From NCBI GenBank assembly GCA_027065695.1, contig JAMONP010000049.1, positions 1 through 64,000 on the forward strand: a DNA stretch of 64,000 nt, in the 5' to 3' direction. The DNA is from Desulfuromonadales bacterium (GTDB lineage: Bacteria > Desulfobacterota > Desulfuromonadia > Desulfuromonadales > BM103). The position numbers were made by a program, and so were the translations under genes. Below the pieces are notes generated by a model. The model was not told the DNA's origin. It ran no database searches and saw only the letters and a list, made by a program, of their open reading frames with translations. How positions within the stretch are numbered: the first letter of the stretch is position 1; each line of letters opens with the position of its first letter. Of this stretch, positions 51,635 to 60,860 are shown piece by piece.

Positions 51635-51667
51635 AAAGGCCGCCCTCGCAAGAGGGCGGCCTTTTTA
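51635..51667 (+). terminator. Rho-independent terminator of the cyclase gene
   Basis: GGCCGCCCTC and GAGGGCGGCC form a perfect 10-bp stem with a 4-base GCAA-type loop, followed by TTTTT. It ends the plus-strand transcript of the cyclase-family gene. Confidence 0.92.
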
Positions 51668-51755
51668 TATTCCCGATTCAACAACAACTTCCGGCTCAAT
51701 ACTTACCTGCAGGAGCTGTTCGACAATAAGGATCTAAGCGAAAAGCCAGAAGCTA

Positions 51756-51920
51756 CTAGTGTCCCGTGCGGTTAATCGTGACGTATAATTCTGAGACATT
51801 TTGGTTGCTGTCAAGGCGTGCTGATGAAGGCCTAGCGTGCGTTAAACCAAAGAGGCGCAACGCAGACAGCGGGCAAAAGGGCCATAATTAAAGGATAGGA
51901 TTAGCCGCACGGGACACTAG
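51756..51920. mobile_element. MITE-like element with terminal inverted repeats
   Basis: TGTCCCGTGCGGTTAAT at 51760-51776 and its inverted copy at 51900-51916 (one mismatch) bound a 157-bp segment without a gene. A CTAG at 51756-51759 and again at 51917-51920 looks like a 4-bp target duplication, as made by IS5-type transposases (YTAR). No transposase for it is in the window. Confidence 0.7.
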
Positions 51921-51929
51921 TGTCGCAAA

Positions 51930-51949
51930 GGGCGCAGCAAGCAGCGCCC
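51930..51949 (-). terminator. Hairpin after the thioesterase gene
   Basis: GGGCGC and GCGCCC pair around an 8-base loop, with TTT following on the minus strand, about 20 bases after the thioesterase stop. It directly abuts the MITE-like element. Confidence 0.5.
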
Positions 51950-51969
51950 CTACGTGTTGCGGTATGGCG

Positions 51970-52395
51970 TTAGCACCTTGCATGATAGTCCTCGAATTTC
52001 ACCCTTAAATCACCTGGTATCGGCACAGGTGTGCCATCCTCCAGGTTTATGAAGACGAGAACCGACTGGCCATGTAAACGCTGCTCGCCAGCAACGGAAC
52101 CAAAGAATTCTACAGTCAAGGATGTACTTCCAACCTTCGTCAAGCGTAACGACAAATCGAGTATCTCGCCAAGGCGGCAAGGTTTCAAGAAATTGCACTC
52201 GGTATGGGCCGTCGGCAGCCCTAGCTCGCGATCCAACAAAATGCCGGCGTAGTCGACTTCCAGCTCTTCGTTGAACCAGTCTTCGACCGCAGATTGGAAT
52301 TTTTCAAAATAGCGCGGGAAAAACACGTACCCGGCAGGATCTGTATGGGTGAAACGAATGCGGCTACTATGCGTATAGGGTTTATTACCTGGCAT
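51970..52395 (-). CDS. 4HBT-type acyl-CoA thioesterase
   Basis: A 141-residue hot-dog-fold thioesterase. HTDPAGYVFFPRYFEKFQSAVEDWF, key part TDPAGYVFFPRYFE (residues about 15-28), carries the catalytic aspartate region and is very close to 4-hydroxybenzoyl-CoA thioesterase. The ATG at 52395 follows GGAGG. It would release aromatic acids from CoA when intermediates accumulate. It is a single-gene unit; the shared operator sits about 250 bases upstream, suggesting co-regulation with benzoyl-CoA genes. Confidence 0.85.
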   Translation of the reverse strand: MPGNKPYTHSSRIRFTHTDPAGYVFFPRYFEKFQSAVEDWFNEELEVDYAGILLDRELGLPTAHTECNFLKPCRLGEILDLSLRLTKVGSTSLTVEFFGSVAGEQRLHGQSVLVFINLEDGTPVPIPGDLRVKFEDYHARC

Positions 52396-52640
52396 AAAGA
52401 GTCCTCCTTTGGTTAAAGGTAAACCTGACAAAACTCTTGGATATCATGGCAAGTCCGGCTGGAAATACCTTCGATCGGCATGCAATCTTGGCAACGTAAA
52501 TTGCATCTATCGGTAACAGCTGGATTTACAGACAATCATAGATTGTCGTACAGGCTCCCAGACGCAGGTAGCTGATCTTGCGACCATACGAATCAATGGG
52601 TTTCATAGTAACATTCGGTTAAGCAATAGTAATCATTTTA

Positions 52641-52675
52641 AGCATTATAGTACCACGTTGCCACTTTATTGCCAA
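52641..52675 (-). promoter_or_regulatory. Thioesterase promoter with shared palindromic operator (site G)
   Basis: Minus strand: -35 TTGGCA (52670-52675), a 17-base spacer and -10 TACTAT (52647-52652). The operator at 52641-52662 reads AGCA-N4-AGTACC-N4-TGCC. The leader to the thioesterase gene would be about 245 bases, which is long; I see no gene within it. Confidence 0.5.
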
Positions 52676-52705
52676 GCAACATCTCAGACCACAGATACAC
52701 CCAGG

Positions 52706-55381
52706 TTAATGCGCCTCGCGCCAGTTGTTACCACTACCAATTTCTACCAGAAGAGGAACGGAGACATTGACAGCTCCCTCCATCTCTTCCTTGACTAGTA
52801 CCGTCATTTTTTCAACTTCCGCAAGCGGAACATCGAACACCAGTTCGTCGTGTACCTGCAACAACATGCGGGCCTGTAATCCTTCGAGAACAAGGCGGTG
52901 GGCGATCTTCACCATGGCAACCTTGATGATATCGGCAGCCGAACCCTGTACCGGGTAGTTGATGGCGTTACGTTCGGCATAGCCACGCACTGCTCCGTTC
53001 TTGCTGTTGATCTCAGGAATAGCGCAGCGTCGCCCGAGCAGAGTTGTCACGTACATTTTCTCGCGTGCCTCAGCGATACAGGCATCCATAAAAGTGCGGA
53101 TGCCAGGATAACGCTCGAAGTAGGTCTCAATAAATTTCTGGGCATCGCGACGACTGATGCCAAGCTGCTTGGCCAAGCCAAAGGCGCTCATACCGTAAAT
53201 CACGCCAAAATTGATTGCCTTGGCCTGACGGCGTTGCTCATCGGTGACCATTTCCGGGAAAAGGCCGAGCACTTCACTGGCCGTACGCCGGTGAATATCC
53301 TCACCACGGGCGAAGGCTTCCTTGAGGGCCGGTTCATCGGCCATGTGAGCGAGAACACGCAATTCAACCTGGGAGTAGTCTGCCGAGAGCAGCAGACAAC
53401 CATCAGAAGGAATAAATCCTTCGCGGATGCGCCGGCCTTCCTCAGTACGAATCGGAATATTCTGCAGGTTGGGGTCACTCGAAGAAAGTCGTCCTGTCGC
53501 TGTGACCGCCTGGTTGAAGCTGGAATGGATCCTGCCGGTCTCCGGGTGAATCAGCTTAGGAAGAGCATCAGTATAAGTTCCCTTCAACTTGGACAGGGAG
53601 CGAAAATCAAGAATTTTCGTGGCGATTTCGTGTTCCTCGGCGAGTTTATTCAAGACCTCTACATCAGTTGACCAGCCGGTCTTAGTCCTCTTGCCTCTTG
53701 GCAACCCAAGGCGTTCGAAGAGAATTTCACCAAGCTGTTTCGGAGAACCAATATTGAAAGAGCCTCCGGCCAGTTCATGAATCTCCCCCTCAAGCACAAC
53801 AAGCTTTTTCTCCATGTCGGCAGAGAGTCCACTGAGGAATTCAGGATCAATACGAATACCAGCCTGCTCCATCCCGACCAGAACCGGCAGCAGGGCCATC
53901 TCCACATCTGTAAAGAGCGCCTGTTGTTCATGTTCGGCAATCATCGGCAGCAATTTTTCGTAAAGACGCAAGGTGATATCAGCATCCTCGGCAGCATAGA
54001 CCGTTGCTTTTTCAACCTCGACCTCGTCAAAACAAATTTTCTTCTTGCCGCTGCCGGCAACCTCGCTATAGCTGATAGTGCGATAATCAAGTAGGTCAGC
54101 GGCCAGGCTGTCCATGCCGTGGGATTTAGCCGCTGGATTGGCAAGGTAGCTGGCCAGCAGCGTATCGAAGAGCGGTTCGTTGACCTCGACTCCAATCCGG
54201 CCTAAAACCAGGATATCGTACTTGAGATTCTGACCAATTTTCAGATGATTAGCAGAACTCAACAGCGGGCTGATTGCAGTAAGCACCTTATCGAGAGGCA
54301 ACTGCTCCGGGACGCCAAGATAACGATGGCTTACCGGCACATACCATGCTTCACCTGGAGTCACAGCAAAAGAAAGCCCGACCAGATCGACTCGCAGGGG
54401 ATCCAGACCGGTCGTCTCGGTATCAAAAGCGAAACGTTCAGAGCTCTCCAGAGCGGCAACCATCTCCGAAAGATCCGTTTCATTTAATACGGCACGGTAA
54501 CCGTCGCCATTTGCACTGGCACGTGAATCTACCGAGAACTCCTGCAGTAGCCGGGGAAACTCACATTCTTTAAAAAGCTCGGTCAAAGCCTCGCGATCAG
54601 GTTCAGTCAGGACAAAGGCGTTGTCATCGACATCAAGATCGAGATCATCAACCAGGGTGACCAAGCGCTTCGACAAACGAGCCTGATCGGCAAAGTTTTT
54701 CAGATTTTCACGGCGTTTTCCCTTGAGTTGGTCAAGGCTGGACAGCAGTGTTTCGATGTCACCGAATTCGTCGATCAGAGCTTTAGCCGTCTTCTCGCCA
54801 ATCCCCGGCACACCGGGAACATTATCAGAACTGTCACCGGAGAGCGCCTGAACTTCAATCACCTTATCCGCACCACCGAAACGCTCGAAAACCTCTACAG
54901 GACCGGAAATCTTGTCCTTCATCGTATCGAGCAGGCGAACACGGTCATTGACGAGTTGCATCATATCTTTATCGCCAGTAACAATTGTCACTTCCACACC
55001 TTTGGCAGCGAACTTTTTGGCGAGGGTGGCGATAATATCATCAGCTTCATAACCGGCCTTTTCAATCCCTGGCAGATTAAAAGCATCCACCAGCCGTTTG
55101 ATATAGGGAATCTGCGGCACCAGATCTTCCGGCATGGCCGAACGATTTGCTTTATATTCGGGATATATATCCTTACGGAAAGTCGGGCCCTTGCTGTCAA
55201 AGATGACAGCCAACTGGTCCGGTTCCAGTTCACGCATCACTTTGAGGAGCATATTGGTGAAGCCGAAGATGGCGTTAGTTGCCATCCCCTGTGAGTTACT
55301 GAGATGGCGGATAGCATAATAGGCGCGATAGATATAGCTCGAACCGTCGATCAGGAAAAGCCGTTGAGGCTGATTGGGCAT
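52706..55381 (-). CDS. polA: DNA polymerase I
   Basis: An 891-residue DNA polymerase I of normal length. The 5' nuclease domain (about 1-290) begins LFLIDGSSYIYRAYYAI. The 3'-5' exonuclease domain (about 310-480) keeps the active-site FDTETTGLDPL, so proofreading is probably functional. The polymerase domain has DYSQVELRVLAHMA, the RRQAKAINFGVIYGM finger helix and VHDELVFDVP near the end. It fills gaps in repair and replaces RNA primers. It is divergent from lon, with about 215 bases for both promoters. Confidence 0.97.
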   Translation of the reverse strand: MPNQPQRLFLIDGSSYIYRAYYAIRHLSNSQGMATNAIFGFTNMLLKVMRELEPDQLAVIFDSKGPTFRKDIYPEYKANRSAMPEDLVPQIPYIKRLVDAFNLPGIEKAGYEADDIIATLAKKFAAKGVEVTIVTGDKDMMQLVNDRVRLLDTMKDKISGPVEVFERFGGADKVIEVQALSGDSSDNVPGVPGIGEKTAKALIDEFGDIETLLSSLDQLKGKRRENLKNFADQARLSKRLVTLVDDLDLDVDDNAFVLTEPDREALTELFKECEFPRLLQEFSVDSRASANGDGYRAVLNETDLSEMVAALESSERFAFDTETTGLDPLRVDLVGLSFAVTPGEAWYVPVSHRYLGVPEQLPLDKVLTAISPLLSSANHLKIGQNLKYDILVLGRIGVEVNEPLFDTLLASYLANPAAKSHGMDSLAADLLDYRTISYSEVAGSGKKKICFDEVEVEKATVYAAEDADITLRLYEKLLPMIAEHEQQALFTDVEMALLPVLVGMEQAGIRIDPEFLSGLSADMEKKLVVLEGEIHELAGGSFNIGSPKQLGEILFERLGLPRGKRTKTGWSTDVEVLNKLAEEHEIATKILDFRSLSKLKGTYTDALPKLIHPETGRIHSSFNQAVTATGRLSSSDPNLQNIPIRTEEGRRIREGFIPSDGCLLLSADYSQVELRVLAHMADEPALKEAFARGEDIHRRTASEVLGLFPEMVTDEQRRQAKAINFGVIYGMSAFGLAKQLGISRRDAQKFIETYFERYPGIRTFMDACIAEAREKMYVTTLLGRRCAIPEINSKNGAVRGYAERNAINYPVQGSAADIIKVAMVKIAHRLVLEGLQARMLLQVHDELVFDVPLAEVEKMTVLVKEEMEGAVNVSVPLLVEIGSGNNWREAH

Positions 55382-55596
55382 GAGTTAATCTCCTTGCAGA
55401 CCTGGATCAGAAAAAGTGTCGGTATTATTTCACAAGATGGTTTAGAGGCAAAGGGGAAGAAACAGTTTTTGTCAATCCATTACAAGTCTTGGTTAAAAAA
55501 GCTTTTTTCTTCCTTTCGTCCCTCCCCAAGGTTGACAATGCCCTTTGAAATGATTAGCTTTTCAGAGGATTATCTTGCCAACAAGGAGTTAAATGC

Positions 55597-58029
55597 ATGT
55601 CTGATGAAGAACAACCCAACGATCTGATGCCCGACTTCGAGATCGATCATGAAAAAATATCCGAAATTATCGAGGAGCACGTCAACGAGGGGGGGCTGGT
55701 GGTCGCCTCGGATATCCTGCCTACCGGTCTGCCGATTATTCCGCTGCGCCCGCGCCCAGCCTTTCCCGGCATCATGATTCCCCTGATCCTCAACGGCAAG
55801 GCTCAGGTGGCCGCAATGCATCAGGCCATGGAGCATCAGGCTCAAACCATCGGTCTGGTTATGGCCCGCGATCTTGACCAGGAGGACGGCGCTGATAATC
55901 TGCATCAGGTCGGTGTCGTCGCCAAAATCGTTAAAGTGCTGCACACCGAGAAGAATGCTGCGCACGTGCTGGTCAACAGCCTCGAACGTTTTGTTATTGA
56001 GGAAGTCCACGCAAGCGGCATCAGCCTCTACGCCCAGGTGCACTATCACCTGGCCACAGAGCTTGCGGACAATCCAGAACTACGTGCCTATTCGATGGCG
56101 ATCCTTTCGACCCTGAAAGAACTTGTGCAGATTAACCCTCTTTACAGTGAGGAGATCAAGCTTTTTCTCAACCGTTCCAGCCTTGACGATCCGGGTCGTC
56201 TCGCTGACTTTGCTGCCAACCTGACCACTGCAGACGGTCAGCTGCTACAGGAGATTCTGGCCACACTTGATGTCCGCAAACGCATCGACAAGACCCTGGT
56301 ACTACTCAAGAAGGAACTGGAAGTCTCCCGCCTGCAGACCAAGATCTCCAAACAGATTGAGGATAAGGTCTCCGCCCAACAACGCGAGTTCTTCCTGCGC
56401 GAACAGCTTAAAGCGATCAAACAGGAATTGGGCCTGGAAAAAGAAGGCAAAGATACCGAGATTGAGAAGTTCCAGAAACGGCTCAAGAAGCTTACACTCA
56501 ACGAAGAAGTGGAACGTGCAGTTGAAGAGGAGATGGAGAAACTTCAACTGATCGAACCAACCTCACCAGAGTACAACGTCAGCCGTAACTATCTTGACTG
56601 GCTGACCATTCTCCCATGGGGTGTTTTCAGCAAAGACTCCTACAGAATTGCCCGGGCCCGGAGAATCCTCGATCGGGATCATTATGGTCTTCAAGACGTC
56701 AAGGAACGCATCCTTGAATTTATCGCCGTTGGTAAGATGAAGGGCGATATCTCCGGCTCGATTCTCTGCCTGGTCGGCCCCCCCGGAGTCGGTAAAACCT
56801 CGATAGGGCATAGCGTAGCCGAAGCTCTGGGCCGCAAATTTTTCCGTTTTTCACTGGGCGGAATGCGCGACGAAGCTGAGATCAAGGGACACCGCCGTAC
56901 CTATATCGGTGCCATGCCAGGCAAGTTCATCCAGGCGATGAAGACTGTCGGGACTGCCAATCCGGTGATTATGCTTGATGAGGTCGACAAAATCGGTGCG
57001 TCCTTCCAGGGCGACCCGGCCTCGGCTCTGCTCGAGATCCTTGATCCAGAACAGAACGGCAGCTTCCGCGATCACTACATGGATGTACCCTTCGATCTCT
57101 CTAATGTTCTCTTTATTGCCACGGCCAACCAGCTTGACACTATCCCCAGGCCCCTGCTCGACCGCATGGAGATGATCCGCCTTTCCGGTTATATCCTCGA
57201 AGAGAAGCTTGAGATTGCCAAGCGCTACCTGATCCCCAAAGCGCTCAAAAGTCACGGCCTTGTACGTAGCCAGGTGACCATTCATAAGACGGCACTCAGG
57301 CAGATTATCGATGGTTACGCCCGGGAAGCAGGCGTTCGTAATCTCGAAAAGCAGATCAAGAAAATCATGCGTCGCGCAACCATGGCCTTTGCCGAAGATG
57401 AAAACCTGAAAAAAGTCTCTATAACCAAGCGGAATCTGGAAGATTACCTCGAAAAGCCGGTCTTTACCGCCGATGAAATTTTCGAAGATGTTCCCGGTGT
57501 CATTACCGGGTTGGCCTGGACCAGCCTCGGTGGCACCACCCTGCAGATCGAAGCAACCGCAGTGCGCGCCAAAACCAAGGGCTTCAAGCAGACCGGGCAA
57601 CTTGGCAAAGTTATGGTCGAGAGTTCAGAGATAGCCTATTCCTATATTATGGCTCATATTACCGACTATGGCGTTGAAGCAGAATTCTTTGACCGACATT
57701 TCGTTCATCTGCACGTTCCGGCCGGGGCTACCCCTAAAGACGGACCGTCAGCCGGCATTACCATGGCAGCAGCCATGGTGTCGATGATCACCGGGAAAAC
57801 AGCCCGTAAAAAGCTCGCCATGACCGGGGAATTGACTCTTACCGGACGTGTTCTGCCGATCGGCGGCGTCAAGGAAAAGACAATTGCTGCGCGTAGATCA
57901 GGACTGCAAACGCTTATTTTTCCAAACGACAACCGCAAAGACTTTGAAGATTTGCCGGATTATCTGAAAGAGGGTCTGGAGGTTCATTTTGTGGAGACCT
58001 TCAATGACGTCTACCAGATAGTATTTTGA
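55597..58029 (+). CDS. lon: ATP-dependent protease Lon
   Basis: An 810-residue Lon protease. The N-terminal substrate-binding domain (about 45-240) is followed by a coiled coil, the AAA+ module with GPPGVGKTS (about 392-400) and the protease domain with the catalytic serine in PKDGPSAG and lysine in GGVKEKTIAA. It degrades misfolded and short-lived regulatory proteins in the cytoplasm. The reading frame is intact and of normal length; an acidic N-terminal extension (EEQPNDLMPDFEID) precedes the first domain. Confidence 0.97.
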   Translation: MSDEEQPNDLMPDFEIDHEKISEIIEEHVNEGGLVVASDILPTGLPIIPLRPRPAFPGIMIPLILNGKAQVAAMHQAMEHQAQTIGLVMARDLDQEDGADNLHQVGVVAKIVKVLHTEKNAAHVLVNSLERFVIEEVHASGISLYAQVHYHLATELADNPELRAYSMAILSTLKELVQINPLYSEEIKLFLNRSSLDDPGRLADFAANLTTADGQLLQEILATLDVRKRIDKTLVLLKKELEVSRLQTKISKQIEDKVSAQQREFFLREQLKAIKQELGLEKEGKDTEIEKFQKRLKKLTLNEEVERAVEEEMEKLQLIEPTSPEYNVSRNYLDWLTILPWGVFSKDSYRIARARRILDRDHYGLQDVKERILEFIAVGKMKGDISGSILCLVGPPGVGKTSIGHSVAEALGRKFFRFSLGGMRDEAEIKGHRRTYIGAMPGKFIQAMKTVGTANPVIMLDEVDKIGASFQGDPASALLEILDPEQNGSFRDHYMDVPFDLSNVLFIATANQLDTIPRPLLDRMEMIRLSGYILEEKLEIAKRYLIPKALKSHGLVRSQVTIHKTALRQIIDGYAREAGVRNLEKQIKKIMRRATMAFAEDENLKKVSITKRNLEDYLEKPVFTADEIFEDVPGVITGLAWTSLGGTTLQIEATAVRAKTKGFKQTGQLGKVMVESSEIAYSYIMAHITDYGVEAEFFDRHFVHLHVPAGATPKDGPSAGITMAAAMVSMITGKTARKKLAMTGELTLTGRVLPIGGVKEKTIAARRSGLQTLIFPNDNRKDFEDLPDYLKEGLEVHFVETFNDVYQIVF

Positions 58030-58171
58030 TTCTCCATTGGTACACTTAAGTTCTGGGTCTGGGGGCCAAAGGGATATGTGATGAGTGCCACCACATCGTG
58101 GACAAAAGTTCTCTGACAATCGAATAGCCACCAGTCATTCTTCTGAACATCAACCCAATTTGGAGGTGTTC

Positions 58172-58774
58172 ATGAAGGATGACATAAAGCAAAACCGTAT
58201 TTGTGCTGTGCTACGTTTTATGGCAGGTGAAAAGACAGAAACAATCTGCTCTTCACTTGGTTGCTCACGATCTTGGCTCTACAAGTGGGTCGCACGCTAT
58301 GACGAAAATAACGAGTCTTGGTGTGAGAATCAGTCAACTCAGCCTCTCAATATCGTAGGTCGCACACCGTCTGAAGTTGAAGAGAGCGTCAAGATGTTGA
58401 GACTCAATCTCTACAACAAAGATCTGTTCTGCGGAGCACAAGCCATTTTGTGGGAAATGGAAGATCTTGGCGCTAAGCCTCTGCCTTCCCTGCGTACAAT
58501 CAACCGTATTTTGAGTCGGCATGGATTGATACATCGGCGCACTGGCAATTACGAACCCAAGGGAACGCCGTATCCCAAGCTACCAGAGTTGTTTCCCAAC
58601 CAGACCCATCAGCTAGACTTTGTCGGCCCATGCTATCTCAAGGGGCCAATTCGTTTTTACGGACTCAACGTCATTGATACAACAACAGTTCGCTGCGGCT
58701 TGCATACATCACCGTCTAAAGCCGGACAAGACGTTCTGGGCGGTGTTTGGTCCATATGGTCACGGCTTCTGCTC
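58172..58774 (+). pseudogene. Truncated IS481-type transposase fused in frame to histidine-kinase remnant
   Basis: From the ATG at 58172 (GGAGG upstream) about 200 codons encode a transposase N-terminus. There is a helix-turn-helix (EKTETICSSLGCSRSWLYKWVARY), then the start of the integrase core with its first aspartate (THQLDFVGP) and NVIDTTTVRCGLH. The remaining catalytic acidic residues are missing. Near 58765-58775 the frame runs directly into histidine-kinase sequence. This is a deletion product of an insertion sequence and cannot be an active transposase. Confidence 0.8.
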
Positions 58775-59377
58775 GGATACATTGACATACTGCTAGACAG
58801 TGATTTGAAAAGCAACTTCAGCAATGAGCAAAAAGAAGAGTTCCTCAACGAAATACATTCCAAAGGAGAGACGCTGTCGGTAATGATTGATGATCTGCTA
58901 GACATCAGCCGGATAGAAGCCGGGCAACCGTTGTAGAGAAGGCCGTCAATCAGTTTTCCATGACCAATCAGAATCATCGATTTATTACTGAGTTCATACT
59001 TCCGCCGAAAGACATTGATATTCCGAATCGATCCGAAGCGCATCGTCCAGGTAATAGAAAATATTCTCAGCAATGCGGTAAAATACTCGGCTCCTGGCAG
59101 TCAGATAAAAATCAATGGCAAGCCGCTAACCAATCAATACCAGATAATTATAGCTGATGAAGGGATCGGAATTCCAACGCAGGATATTCATCTAATATTT
59201 GACAAGTTTTACAGGGTCGATGCTCCGGATACTGCCGTTGGTGGGTTGGGCCTGGGACTGAGTGTCGCCCAGCAGATTATCGACGGTCATGGCGGAAGCA
59301 TTCAGATATCAAGTACACCGGAAGCAGGCACCAACATGTTCCTCACATTACCGGTGAGTTATAGGAATTTACTTTAA
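58775..59377 (+). pseudogene. Broken sensor histidine kinase
   Basis: The remains of a histidine kinase. A dimerisation helix tail (GYIDILLDSDL, then MIDDLLDISRIEAGQPL) starts at 58775 in the transposase frame and stops at 58936. The next part (VEKAVNQF...EFILPPKDIDI) continues in another frame. From about 59015 the first frame resumes with DPKRIVQVIENILSNAVKYS, the ATPase N box, and the G boxes DEGIGIP and GGLGLGLSVAQQI. The phosphoacceptor histidine and sensor part are lost, and two indels break the frame, so it is a pseudogene, although the ATPase domain alone stays open to 59377. Confidence 0.82.
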
Positions 59378-59514
59378 AAATCGACCAACAAGCTGTTTTT
59401 ACTTTAATTTCAACAGTTTACCTCGATCAACCCTCTGCTTATTCATAAGATTGAATTTACATCACATTTCTGCTAAGTTTGCGCCTCCTAAAATACCGAC
59501 AATGGAGTATCAAC

Positions 59515-60480
59515 ATGCGCGTTCTATCCGGCATCCAGCCTTCAGGCTCCCTGCACCTCGGCAACTACTTCGGCATGATGAAGAAGATGATCGACTACCA
59601 GGAGCATGAAGAACTATTCTGCTTCATCGCCAATTATCATGCCCAGACTTCGCTCAGCGACGGCAAGGCTCTCGCTCGCGGCACTATCGAGGCCGCAGCT
59701 AACTTTCTTGCCCTCGGCATGGATCCAGAGAAAAGTATCTTCTGGGTTCAGTCTGACGTTCCCGAAGTTCAGGAACTGGCCTGGCTGCTTTCCAACTTCA
59801 CCCCGATGGGCCTGCTCGAGCGCTGTCACAGTTACAAGGACAAGGTCGGCAAAGGCATTACCGCCAATCACGGCCTGTTTGCCTACCCGGTGCTGATGAC
59901 GGCAGACATCCTGCTCTTTCAGAGTGAAAAGGTACCGGTGGGCAAAGACCAGAAGCAGCATGTGGAAGTTGCCCGCGACATCGCCATCAAGTTTAACAAC
60001 GAGTATGGTGCGATTTTCACCCTGCCGGAACCCGAAATCGATAATGAGGTTGCGACAGTGCCAGGGCTTGACGGTCAGAAGATGAGTAAAAGTTATGGCA
60101 ACGCGATCGACCTGTTTGCCGAGGACAAGGCCCTGCGCAAGCAAATCATGCGTATCGTAACAGCTCCCATTCCGGTTGAGGACCCTAAAGATCCTGATGC
60201 CTGCAACGTTTACAAACTCTCCCGACTCTTTCTTGATAAGGACGGTGATGAAGCATTGAGGCAGCGTTACCATGCAGGTGGGTTGGCATTCGGTCACGTC
60301 AAACAGGAACTCTTCGAAACCGTGCGCGATTACTTTGCACCTCAGGCTGAGTACCGCAAAGAGCTTCTCGCTAATCCGGATGGGATCCGTGAGATTCTCG
60401 CCAAAGGGGCGGACAAAGCACGCTATGCAGCTAGCAAAACGTTACGGAAAGTACGCAAGAAGACCGGGTTAACTTACTGA
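59515..60480 (+). CDS. trpS: Tryptophanyl-tRNA synthetase
   Basis: A 321-residue class I synthetase that charges tRNA-Trp. The HIGH-type motif is GSLHLGN (residues about 11-17) and the KMSKS motif is intact in GQKMSKSYGNA (about 190-200). The N-terminal VLSGIQPSG is typical. The ATG at 59515 has AATGGAG upstream; the longer in-frame extension lacks support. Length and composition are normal. The gene stands alone after the kinase wreck. Confidence 0.96.
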   Translation: MRVLSGIQPSGSLHLGNYFGMMKKMIDYQEHEELFCFIANYHAQTSLSDGKALARGTIEAAANFLALGMDPEKSIFWVQSDVPEVQELAWLLSNFTPMGLLERCHSYKDKVGKGITANHGLFAYPVLMTADILLFQSEKVPVGKDQKQHVEVARDIAIKFNNEYGAIFTLPEPEIDNEVATVPGLDGQKMSKSYGNAIDLFAEDKALRKQIMRIVTAPIPVEDPKDPDACNVYKLSRLFLDKDGDEALRQRYHAGGLAFGHVKQELFETVRDYFAPQAEYRKELLANPDGIREILAKGADKARYAASKTLRKVRKKTGLTY

Positions 60481-60860
60481 TCCTCGCCCCGAAGCGTGAC
60501 ATTAATTGCCGTGTAAATGGTCTTATAACTGATATTGCAGCGTAATGTCCTTCTGATTCTTGCGTTTTAGTACGCCAGAGATTTGCCCGGTGAACAATAA
60601 TCATCTAATACACGCGCAACTCCATACAAGGACTACCTCCCTACCTTGAGTCCGGCATATTAGTTGCAAACAAAGTGTGTGTTGCTGCAAACATTATTGC
60701 TTTCAGTCAGAAAAGTTTTCTGTTATCATCGGAGCGTTTAATTCTTGACATTTTAATGTAAAGAATTAGCGACTGATTTAAACGGTTTAGCTGGCCTGCT
60801 GTTACTGGCATCATGTCCTTCGCTTAAAATTTGCGACAATTGATAAATAAGGGGATAAAA
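60481..60860. other. Intergenic region before the Ig-like lipoprotein
   Basis: This 380-base gap is AT-rich towards its 3' end and should hold the lipoprotein promoter; a TTGACA occurs near 60745. I looked for a c-di-GMP (GEMM) riboswitch core, common upstream of surface proteins in related bacteria, and did not see one. No gene is visible. Confidence 0.4.

Noticed and set aside
57898-58131. Short minus-strand frame with FCPRCGGTHHISLW resembling a zinc ribbon
   Set aside because: Most of it is antisense to the 3' end of lon; the remainder is the flank of the broken insertion sequence.
60481-60860. Possible c-di-GMP (GEMM) riboswitch ahead of the lipoprotein
   Set aside because: The conserved core sequences were not found on reading the region.
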